From assembly GCA_025449115.1 (NCBI GenBank), contig JAHLKC010000160.1, forward strand, positions 1 through 64,000: 64,000 nt of DNA, in the 5' to 3' direction. The notes under the pieces were generated by a model. The model saw only the letters and a program-made list of their open reading frames with translations, did no database searches and was not told the origin of the DNA. Shown one piece after another: positions 54,634-64,000 of the stretch (position 1 is its first letter; each line of letters starts with the position of its first letter). A program made the position numbers and the translations under genes. The stretch comes from Chytridium lagenaria (Eukaryota > Chytridiomycota > Chytridiomycetes > Chytridiales > Chytridiaceae).

Positions 54634-57600
54634 ATGATTCAGAACTTTTCACGACGAAACTTGTGCAGACCATTGAACTTGCAATCCTCTCCTTTCCGCC
54701 AGATATCAGCGGCCACATCTTCTCAAAAGCACTCATCGAGGCATCACAGCACCTCGTCGACATTCTTGCCTCATAGTCTCAGCTCGGATCCTTGTACAAG
54801 AACAAGAATTGCATTTCAACGTCGTTCATCGGAAGCCAACATGTCCAGCAATCCAGTTGTAGCTCAACCGGAATGGCTCAAACCTGCATCCAACTCGGAC
54901 CGTGTGGTTTTGAAAGTCAACAATTCCATGACACATTCAAAGGTGATAAGAGCTTTGCGGATGATCATGGATTTCTTTTGCTGACGAAACTTTAGACTGA
55001 ATTCATCCCTGCGAATGGGAAAAACGTTAAATGGTACACTTGCGGACCGACGGTTTATGATGCGTCACATCTTGGGCATGCAAGGTAGTCTGTAAGCGAA
55101 GGATGCTCTTGCTGATTTCTTTTAGAACGTACATTTCCTTTGACGTCATGCGAAGGATCATGGAGGACTATTTCAATTACGATATTCTCTATGTGATGAA
55201 CATTACTGATGTTGACGATAAGGTAACAGGAAACGTTTGGTCTTTTCAAGCCTTCTGAGTAATATTCACGATCTGACGGTTTTTTTACTTTTCTCTCGCT
55301 CATGTCAGATTATCATCTCAGCGCGCCAAAAGTACCTTTTCAACAAAAAAAAGGCATCAGCTTCCAAGCTTACTTCTGAGATTATTGCTGAACTAGAAGA
55401 GGCATGGGCTGACTTTGTGGAGTCCAAGCTAGGCACTTGGCTCCCCAAGGACGACGCAAACACGTCGGAATTTGCTTCAGTCTCACTTCGATTTACCGGG
55501 CTTGAGTCAATCGTGCGTGACGGAGGCGCACCATCCGCCGTCGATGTTCCCAAGTTTGATATGTGGTTGAAGGCAGCGGTAAGCATATGTCTTCCTTGTT
55601 TTTAGATTTTAATCTACCAATGTCCTTTGCTTTTTGAATGACTAGAAACGATCACTTACCGCTATTACGCAAGCGCGGTTGGACCTTGCTTCCGGAACAG
55701 TTTCCAAGGAAGCAGTTGATAAACTGTATGACGAAAATGCAGACACGTTCTCGGCGTTCCTCGACAAAAAATTAAAAGAGACCGTGACCGACCCTGCGAT
55801 ATTTAGAGAGTATGCGGCGTACTGGGAGAACGAGTATTTCAAGGATATGGATGCTTTGAATGTAAACTAAGTTAAAAAGGGTAGCCGTTCCTGATGTAAA
55901 TTATAGATTCGTCGCCCTGACGTTCTTACCCGAGTGAGCGAATACATCCCCGAGATTGTTACATATGTGGAGCAGATTATTAAGAATGGATATGCGTATG
56001 TACCCTATTTCCATTTTACTACCTCTTGGGTTTCGGTTATTGATATTCTCTTATTAAATTTTTCCAATACAGCTACGCGGCTGATGGAGACGTCTACTTT
56101 GATACCTTTAAGTTCGACCGTGACCCTAACCACAGCTACGCCAAGCTCGAGCCCTGGTCTGCCTCTAACTTGAAATTACTGCAAGAAGGAGAAGGAGACC
56201 TTGCCGCAGCTGGAGGAATCAAGAGGAACAAGGCCGATTTCGCTCTTTGGAAAGCGTCAAAACCTGGAGAGCCTGCCTGGGATTCGCCATGGGGACCTGG
56301 AAGGCCTGGATGGCATATCGAGTGCTCCGCTATGTGCGGTGATATTCTTGGTGATCAACTTGACGTCCATGCGGGTGGGATTGATCTTGCTTTCCCTCAT
56401 CACGATAACGAAATTGCACAGTCTGAGGTATGCTATACTCGATATTTTATATTTTCTTGTTTTCGAAGCAGGCAAAACATGAGGGATTTGGTCACTCATA
56501 GCAAACTCGTTATGTTAAAGATATATATCTGCCTGTGATATTGATGAGGATGTGTGGCTGTATGGGCTTGTGTCTATTGTTTGATGGATTATTTGAGGAA
56601 GATTTTAGCTTCTGTTGAGGTTAGCAATGAAGCTGGTCTGGCCCTCGATCGTTATCAATCTGTTCTGACTTTGATATTGTGACATCGCCGCAGCGTCAAG
56701 GCTTTAAGCTTCCAGAAGTGATGGTCTTCTAAAAGTTTTTCATCAGCTGGTGGATCCGTGCCTTACGTAAAGGTCACTTTCCGAATCACGTTTTCTCTGA
56801 CGAAATATGTAGCATACCTGCGATGACCTTTTCGTTCGTAAAACACTGAACATTTTACCTTTTTTTTTTGGTTGATTTATAACTGTTATATGCTGACTTC
56901 CATTAATTGTTTTTTTTCCTTTTCTCTCGTAAAGGCGCATTATAACTGCAAACAATGGGTTAACTACTTTCTTCATACCGGTCATCTTCATATTGAAGGA
57001 CAGAAAATGTCAAAGAGCTTGAAAAACTTTTTAACCATTAGGGTGAGTGGATCGTTCCTTTGCAGTTATATTTTTGTTCGTTTTTTGTTCGTTTTATTCT
57101 ATTTTTTTTTATTCTATTTTTTTTTTGCCTGCAAGTCAATGTAACATATTGCATATCGTTTGCCAGGAAACCCTTGAGAAATACTCTGCGACACAGCTCA
57201 GGATAATGTTCCTTCTGCACTCCTGGGATTCCGTCCTTGACTTTAAGGAATCATCTCTTCAAGAAGTCAGAGTTTTTGAATCCGCCGTCAATGTAAGTTT
57301 TAGCGACTCAGTAATTTTTACTGTGCTTTTCTAAATGTGTAAATATTTGCAGAATTTCATGACGAACGTAAAAGCGGTTATCCAGGAAACAAGAGCACTT
57401 CCCCTGACGAACAACTCAGGTCACGCTGTCAACGAATCCGAGAAAGACCTTTTCAAAAGTCTCCAGACAGCTCAAACCCAAGTCCACGCCGCGCTCTGCG
57501 ATAACTTTGATACCTCATCCGCCATGACTGCACTACGTGATTTGATTGCATCAACCAACACATACCTTCGCAAGACTGAAAAGGCGTCACCGGAGCCGCT

Positions 57601-58348
57601 TTCGAAGATTGCTGGGTACATTTCCAAGATGCTTAGAATTTTTGGGGTGTATGGGGACGCGAACCCTGAGTTTGGGGATATTGCTGTTGGGAAAAGCTCA
57701 GCCGGCGGAAGCGTTGAAGAAGTGGCTGGACCTTATGTGCGTTTGCTTGCCGCTTTTCGTGATAAGGTCAGAGAACTGGCTAGAAGTAAAGCAGGTAGGC
57801 TTATATATCTGTTTCGTTAGTTATAGCCACATGATGATTGACCCTTTCAATGTTTCCAGACCCCCTGGAATATCTCAAGATTACAGATCAACTTCGTGAC
57901 GAAGGGCTAGTGGATTTGAACGTCGCGCTTGACGACCGTGATGATGGACGCGCTCTCGTTAAGTTTGTGGACCGTGAGGTTATTCTCAAGCAGAGACAGG
58001 AGAAAAAGGAAGCACTCTTGAAAGCCCAAGCTGAGAAAGAAGCCAAGCGAAAGATTGAGGCCGAGAAGGAGGCCGAAAAAACTAGCTAAAGGAGCAACCC
58101 CTCCCAATCTTCTCTTTAAGGAAGGCGAATCTGCTGGACTCTATTCAAAGTGGGATGAAAAGGTGCATATCTTCTATTTTATTCTTTTACTATAGCACTC
58201 TAATGTAATGTTCGTTTATCAGGGTATCCCGACTCATAAAGCGGACGGCGAGGAGATCAGCCGTAGCGGCCTCAAAAAGATGCAAAAACAGTACGAGGCT
58301 CAAGAAAAACTTCATGAGAAGTACCTCGCTTGGAAGGCGAAGCAGTAG
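54634..58348 (+). CDS. CRS1: Cysteinyl-tRNA synthetase, two candidate starts
   Basis: Class I synthetase charging tRNA-Cys. ATG 54634 begins a 69-residue basic, Ser/Arg-rich extension ('[20 protein letters not shown]') typical of mitochondrial import. The in-frame ATG 54841 ('[20 protein letters not shown]') would give the cytosolic form. Motifs: '[20 protein letters not shown]' (first zinc Cys and HIGH-type site), '[11 protein letters not shown]', '[20 protein letters not shown]', '[20 protein letters not shown]' (zinc and tRNA site), and '[13 protein letters not shown]'. About ten introns, the largest about 500 bp (about 56429-56936). A Lys/Glu-rich C-terminal extension ends '[14 protein letters not shown]'. 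An extra A in the run at 58077-58082 breaks the frame shortly before the end; read literally it stops at 58087. Stop TAG 58346-58348 in the continued frame. Confidence 0.95.
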
Positions 58349-58987
58349 TCAAACAATAAATAGCTTTTCTGATGAGGTACGAGGGTGATTCTCATTCATC
58401 TTTTTCCAGGAAGGCCTGCGAATGGGGCTTGTCGAGGGCTTAAGAGATTTGAGAGCTTTGACGGCCCCATGAAGTTGCAGTGAACGCGATGACACTCAAA
58501 AAGGACAGTAATTGAACAAGATACTTAATTTTACTTTGTTTTTATTTTATTGTAAAGAAAAAAAGTATTGTTTTCGACAGTTCTCTTTTTTTCTTTTCTT
58601 TTCTTTTTTTTTTTTTCAGTACGAAAAAGGGGTGGGCGCAAACAAAGGGCCCTCGCGTGCGGTTGAAGCACGGGTAAATAGTATATAAAGAAGATAAAGG
58701 GTGAAGGAATGGAGAGACTTCTTTTATAGGCAAAAGGCAATCAATGGGGATGGTGAGAGGTGAAATAGCAATCGGAAAAGAAAAGAATAAAAAAAACAAA
58801 GAAAACACATTCACTGTGTACAGATTATGCTTTTTCAAAAGTTAAGGATTCTGATGTTTTTTGTTTTTTTTTAACAAATTTAAAGGGATATGGACGTGTA
58901 AAGAAAGCAAAGGAAATATAAAAAAAATTAAAGCGAGAGATTGAAAGACGGGCGAGTGTGAGGCTTCAGGTATACGTGTCAAACTGG
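58349..58987. other. Intergenic between convergent genes
   Basis: Long mixed T/C runs at 58590-58618. Contains the 3' regions of CysRS (plus) and PRPP synthetase (minus). No gene seen. Confidence 0.55.
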
Positions 58988-60406
58988 CTATTCAGGAGCA
59001 CGCTCAAAGAGCCAGGACACAGACTCTCCATTGTGGGTACGGCGAATGGCTTCGGCAAAGGTGGCGGAGACGTCAATGGTGTCAATTTTGGGGCATAAAA
59101 TCTTTTTGTCTTCATGGGGAATGGTGTTGGTCTGTAACAAAAAAAGTTATGCGTGAAAAGGTATGAGTACAAAAACATATTTATGGTTTTTGAATATATG
59201 TAACAAAAAAAGGAAAGAGAGCGGCAATTTACTCACAACAATGACTTTGGTAAGCTGGGAGTTGTTGATGACGCTAATGGCCTTGCCAGAGAGGACTAGA
59301 AAAAAAACCATAAAAAATAATTTAGGGATTTATCAAGACTAAAACCTAATCGCCCGTAATAGACTTTTTTTGGCAACAAACTTTAAAGTACTTACCTCCG
59401 TGGGTCACGATGGCGTAAACCTGAGTCGCTCCGTTGTCGATAAGAGTTTTGGCCGCGAGTCCCAAAGTACCGCAGGTGTCGGCCATGTCGTCAACAAGGA
59501 CACAAGCCCTTCCCTTGACATCTCCAACAAGAACCATGCGCGATACCTCGTTGGCCTTCTTCCTCTCCTTGTGAATAAGAGCAAAATCCACGTCCAACTT
59601 ATCCGCAATGGCAGTAGCCCTGTGGCATTATTGGCAACGTTTAGTAATGGAATTCAAGTTATGATAAATAAATGTCAAACCAACCTCTTGGCGCCACCAG
59701 CGTCAGGAGAAACAATAATAATCTCCTTCCAGTTCTCAATCTCGTCCTTGATGTACTTGAGCGTGCTGGGCTCGGCGTAAAGGTTATCGACGGGAATGTT
59801 AAAGAAACCCTGAATTTGCGAAGCGTGGAGGTCCATAGTGATCACGTGGTTGGCACCAGCGACAGTGAGCATGTTGGCGACGAGCTTGGCAGTGATGGGA
59901 GCCCTAGACTTGTCCTTCTTGTCAGCCCTAGCGTATGGGAAGCAAGGAATGACAGCCGTGATACGCCTTGCTGAAGCAGTCTTGCAAGCATTGATCATGA
60001 TAAGAAGCTCCATAAGGTGGTCGTTGATCTCGCCGCAGCCGGACTGGATGATGAAGACATCTTCGTCACGCACTGTAACAAGGATGCAACGTTCAGCATT
60101 CACGCAAAGTGGAAGGGAAAGAATAGTGGGGCAAATTAGAGGAAGAAGCCCCACCAGATTCTCCAATGGTGACAGAGGTCTCCTGGTTAGAGTACTTGAG
60201 TACACGCATTTTGCCAGGTCCAAACCAAGACGGCTGTTTTCAAGAAACAAACAATGTTCAGCACATGCGGTCCAGATATAGAGGGTAACAGTGGTCAAGG
60301 CAAACAGCCTCAAGTGAGCCAGTAAACTCCTAGTTTACCTTGCAACCCTCTTTGCAAACTCAATGTGCGAATTGCCAGCAAAGATCTTGATGGAATTCGT
60401 TGCCAT
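58988..60406 (-). CDS. PRS: Ribose-phosphate pyrophosphokinase (PRPP synthetase)
   Basis: Makes PRPP from ribose 5-phosphate and ATP, for nucleotide, His and Trp synthesis. ATG 60406: '[20 protein letters not shown]'. Then '[20 protein letters not shown]', '[20 protein letters not shown]' (ATP site), '[20 protein letters not shown]' (metal-binding DLHA), '[13 protein letters not shown]', and the PRPP-binding loop '[20 protein letters not shown]', followed by '[12 protein letters not shown]'. Ends '[11 protein letters not shown]' with TAG 58988-58990. Six or so introns, frame intact, about 320 residues, the usual family length. It carries no long insert, so it is the catalytic, not the regulatory, type. 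Confidence 0.96.
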
Positions 60407-61385
60407 CTTTGACTCCATTCAGGTTGCTCCTTTCCAACTGGTGATGCGTGCGAGAAGAGAGGATGAAGGGAACTGGCTGCTGTTGTGTGGATGCGCCTGG
60501 AAGGATGATAAAAAAAAAAAGGTTGTGGCCTGCACGTCTCAAAAAAAGATGAACAACTTGTCAGCTTCCAACCCCAAAGAAACTCACCCCCCAAAACAAG
60601 CTTTAAATTCAACCGTCAAGGTGAATGATCTCGTCCGGTCACCGAACGCTGCAGAAAGTTCGCTATGGAGGAGGGTGCGTGAGGTATAAGGCAAACTTTC
60701 CTGGCGTGCACCCCTTTACACGCAATCACTTTGCGGTTTTGGTCGCTTCGAGATATCGTGTAGTCTAGAACACAAGACCCCATAAAGATATGTCAATAAC
60801 AGGTTCCTCACACTGTAGCAATACTCGATATTACTGAAAAAGTAGCAGCAATCGCGTGTATTAAAAAATAGGAAACAAGAAAGGAATATGTGCCCATACA
60901 GAAAAATAAACAAGAATAATAACCAACAGAAAAAAAAAAGGGATTCCACTAATCGCCTTCGTATACACAAGAATAGAATGAACAAAAGCTCCGGCATGAG
61001 GCCCTCAACCCGAAGAAGCAAACACGAACAAGAAAAAAAAACAGATGAAGCCAATATCCCTCCCTATCCCCAACAGTATCAGTCGGTATATTCAAAAAAC
61101 AATATCTGAAAGACGTAACAACAGGTCCAAAATCGAATATTTAAGAGGGACGGCGGCAAACAAAGAGTTCCTTTCGCCGTTCGCAAGTTCATCTCATCCA
61201 AGGAGCGACGAGAACAATCAAAAAAGCTCCGCTCTACATCTTGCAAAACCTTTACCCGCCTTAAACGCCGCCGCTGTGTGTCAAGGAGATTAGAGATAGA
61301 GAATAGAATTGTGTGTATGAGTAACAAGTGTTGAAAGCCGTGGAAAGAAACGAGGCAGAGCAACAGTCATAAGCAGAATTGTAAC
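60407..61385. other. Intergenic, no gene seen
   Basis: About 1 kb, A-rich around 60900-61040. It holds the PRPP synthetase promoter and the SEC61 gamma 3' region. ORFs are composition artefacts. Confidence 0.55.
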
Positions 61386-61846
61386 TTACACAATGATGTT
61401 GTTGATGGGAATGTGAATGAGCTTGACAATGAAACCGATGAAGCCCATGAGGAGGAATCCGATGCCGACGGCACGGGAAATTTGAAGGAATTCTGAAGGT
61501 GATCAAATGGCGTTAAAATGCAGGACGTGGATCAAGTGGGGTGTGAGAATTGGTATTAGTTATGATCGCTGCAATTCTATCCAAGAACCATTCCAACGTT
61601 TGAAAGATCAGTGTCAGCACCAAGTATAAATAACACCGGTAAATGAAGCCCGTCCATCCACCCATACATCCCCTACACCAAAGACACACACACTAGGCCC
61701 TGGATGGCCTTCACCAGTTTCGAAAGAATCTCCACACTCGAATGCTCACCCCTCTTGTCAGGCTTTGTGCATCTGTTGATGAGCTTGATGGAGTCCTTGG
61801 CAAACTGCTTGGGACCCTCGATCAGCTCGGTGAAGTTATCCGACAT
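61386..61846 (-). CDS. SSS1: Protein translocon subunit SEC61 gamma
   Basis: Small tail-anchored subunit of the ER protein-conducting channel. ATG 61846: '[20 protein letters not shown]', '[12 protein letters not shown]', one intron (GTGAGC about 61767 to CTTCAG about 61495), then '[20 protein letters not shown]' and '[15 protein letters not shown]', TAA 61386-61388. 67 residues, the usual size. The 'CTKPDKREF' segment at the intron junction is highly conserved in the family. Frame intact. Confidence 0.97.
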
Positions 61847-62456
61847 GGTTGTTACGACGAAGGTGAAGACGGAATTTTTCCTTAATATGTGGGATGTATA
61901 TTTATTTTTTCAACTTGAGTAACAAGTTGGTGTGGGACTGGTTAAACCCGCGTGAAAAGCCTAACCATCTTCCGAGCACCATGCCGTTATCTTCATCATC
62001 ATCATTTTTATCACCTCATCATGTTCTCGATCATCAACAAACGCGGCTCTTTTTGAATTAAAAGAAATATCAACTTCTGCGCATATTTGCTAATTGCTTT
62101 GAAGTATTTCATGACAGTGGGCAGCTTAACGATCCCAACTCTTATTTCGTTTGCATCAGCATTACGACCACAGTCATACCATGCCATACCAATAATTGTC
62201 AAGTAAATATTCGACAAAGCTCGTTCATCCACCCGCAAGTACTCGCCGCACTAGCTCAGCTGACGCATAAATATATTGAGAAACGGATACAGGCGAGGCG
62301 TCAAAACTTGATTTTCTTTCCGACTTCACACGCTCTTCTTCTTACAATAATTTTTCTATTTATTCTTTATAAAAATGACTGGACTTCATGTTCCTGTGTG
62401 CCTTTTGACAGATATACACATATATAATATTTTCTATCGTTTATATCTTTCTACCT
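61847..62456. other. Spacer, no gene seen
   Basis: SEC61 gamma promoter side followed by AT-rich sequence. A 75-codon minus ORF (62011-62238) shows no family motif. Confidence 0.45.
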
Positions 62457-62880
62457 GTGTTTTTACTGCACACTTATTTAAAGAAGTCTCAGCCATTTTG
62501 GGTCTCACCACTCTCTGCAGGTTTCAATACTGCTGAGCCGTTGCATTGGTCCATGCAGGCTCAGTTGATGTTGATTGCTTGTGGACTGCTAAATTTTCTT
62601 ACCACCACTCCTGATGTCACCAAACCCGACGAACAAATTTGGATGCTCAGGCTTGTCTTCAACTCACTACCCATCTTCACTCAGACTATGCTGTGAAGGT
62701 CCATGGTTGGGTTGGCACATCTTGGCCTGCCACAAACAAACTCTGGGATGCCCTCCGCCTGGACTGCACGTCAACCACACACTGGTGGCCATCATCTCTT
62801 TAGTTACCCAGTTTTTCACACTTTGGGTAATCGTTGCCAACAACACACCATCGGGGAATTCGGGGCCTTCCACAGTAAAT
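62457..62880 (+). pseudogene. Copia gag-like fragment
   Basis: Plus-strand frames contain 'NTAEPLHWSMQAQLMLIACG', 'FLTTTPDVTKPDEQIW' and, in a second frame, 'ATNKLWDALRLDC', which recalls the TA-x-E-L-W-D-x-L motif of copia-type gag. The frame changes and stops occur after about 62700. Orientation is opposite to that of the neighbouring LTR, so they do not belong to one intact element. Confidence 0.45.
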
Positions 62881-62933
62881 CTTGTAAACTCAGGACTAAC
62901 ACAAATGTAGCCATTGCGATGGATCTTTTTTCT

Positions 62934-63856
62934 TGTGAGATTATTGGATAACCTCACCGAGAGGCATGAATGCATTGCTTCCATAGACGTCGTGCTATTT
63001 TCCTTATTTCCTTGTTCCTGTTCCATTCTTTATTTCCCTCTCGGGGTTTTTCATAGTTTCTCCCCATAGATACAAGAGAGGTTTTTATAGAAGGAAGGGC
63101 GGTTGACGTGGTATGCCAACTTATGACATGCTACCACGTTGTGTTGTGTTATTTGAATCCCCTTTATGTATTGTTTTATTATTGATAGAAAGTTGAATAG
63201 ATTTACGTACACCTCTATAGTCCTGGATTAAGCCCTCTACACATTCAGGCAGCCCCTGGTGGGCTGTGCTATCATCTTTTCCCATTTATCCACTATCATG
63301 TGTTGAGTTGTACTAGCGGGTGCTCTGGTTAGCACACCGCTGAGGGAGACTGCGATGCGATCCAAGACATTGTCTAAGAAGGTATGAGCCATTGGAATAC
63401 GCCTCACGGGCATGATTCTTTGAAGGTTTTGTCAGTATTACTACCTCTGTTCTATTCTGGATGGCTATGACAGCCTATCTAGTTGCCTGTGAATGGGAAA
63501 GCGGCATGAGCAGGGCCCTAGCTAGATGTGATTGAGATAGAACATGTTAAAACGGCTTATTGCGGCGAATATGAGGCCTGGTACACTCCTTGGAGCGGGA
63601 TGGAATCCCTTCTTGTAGACCCTTTCCCCTAGTCACTTTAGATCTAGTCTCTAGGCATTTCCCTTCCTTTTCCCTTTATTATTAGCAATTAGAACAAAAA
63701 CCACAGCAACTTAAATCCCCGCTGTCACTAAAGGCAGAATAGGGCTTGACTCTTGATCTAGGAGTACTTCCTAAACTCTAGTCTCATCACCTATTATGTG
63801 GTTTTCTACCTCTGTATGCCAGGGCTTAGCAGAGGGGCCATAGAGAGAACTTCACA
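62934..63856 (-). mobile_element. LTR of a retrotransposon, copy 2 (inverted)
   Basis: 923 bp on the minus strand, TGTGAAGTTC to AATCTCACA, collinear with 431-1319. Shared blocks include CCTAGATCAAGAGTCAAGCC and GGGATTCCATCCCGCTCCAA. It is 34 bp longer than copy 1. No matching short target duplication (CACAA upstream, AGAAA downstream on the minus strand). Lower similarity in the middle suggests that the two are old copies. Confidence 0.85.
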
Positions 63857-64000
63857 TTGTGGATTAGGGTTGACTGGTTCCCGCCTATGCCTAGACCATG
63901 GCCCACAGTATCGCTCATTGTAAAACAGTAGTGTAGAAACCTCCATCCAGAGCGGGTGAAAGAGGCTGAGGCGAAAGGTGGTTTCAGCAGATGCGTTTGT
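63857..64000. other. Sequence beyond the second LTR
   Basis: On the minus strand this lies just upstream of the LTR and shares the words AACCAGT and CCACA/ACATTT with the sequence before copy 1. It may be internal sequence or a polypurine-tract side. Too short to name. Confidence 0.4.

Overview
The window is nuclear DNA from a fungus. The evidence is spliceosomal genes with many short GT-AG introns (about 30-110 nt, one 14-nt microexon), a fungal-type 25S rRNA methyltransferase (BMT2), an NFX1/FAP1 homologue, calnexin, SEC61 gamma, PRPP synthetase and CysRS. Ankyrin proteins of the 'D-I-V-K-Y-L' type, tandem plant-style LRR membrane proteins and a KDZ-like transposon suggest an early-diverging, chytrid-like lineage. 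That placement is inference.

Layout. 0-3.9 kb is transposon debris: a LINE-type reverse transcriptase scrap, a complete 889-bp LTR, a broken RRM gene, a copia pol scrap and a second LTR. 3.9-13.5 kb holds four tandem minus-strand paralogues of an LRR plus single-TM receptor-like protein and one relic between them. 14.4-19.1 kb has an ankyrin gene and the NFX1/FAP1 gene. 20,101-32,061 looks like one ~12-kb DNA transposon. It has 31-nt terminal inverted repeats differing at two positions, subterminal arrays of a CGTACG-rich palindrome, an internal 333-bp tandem array and three or four minus-strand intron-containing genes. The largest of these looks like a KDZ-type transposase with two CxC/CxH zinc clusters. 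The right end stops 70 bp upstream of the BMT2 start codon.

32-43.5 kb carries BMT2, a membrane-protein ORF with a minisatellite, a SWIRM gene, a glutamine-rich gene and a secreted phosphoesterase flanked by two CBM21-like modules, with abundant low-complexity DNA. A three-gene tRNA cluster (Arg-CCT with intron, Glu-CTC, Ala-TGC) lies at 43.7-44.0 kb. 46-62 kb is a housekeeping block: a type I membrane protein, a hypothetical basic protein, calnexin, a flavin amine oxidase, CysRS with two candidate start codons (mitochondrial and cytosolic), PRPP synthetase and SEC61 gamma. The window closes with a gag-like scrap and a second copy of the first LTR in the opposite orientation.

Caution. Many otherwise well conserved genes between 4 and 42 kb (LRR genes, NFX1, BMT2, SWIRM, phosphoesterase), and CysRS at 58.08 kb, need single-base corrections to stay in frame, often in homopolymers. 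This looks more like residual assembly indels than mass gene death. Frame breaks are noted per gene. Exon limits were read by eye.
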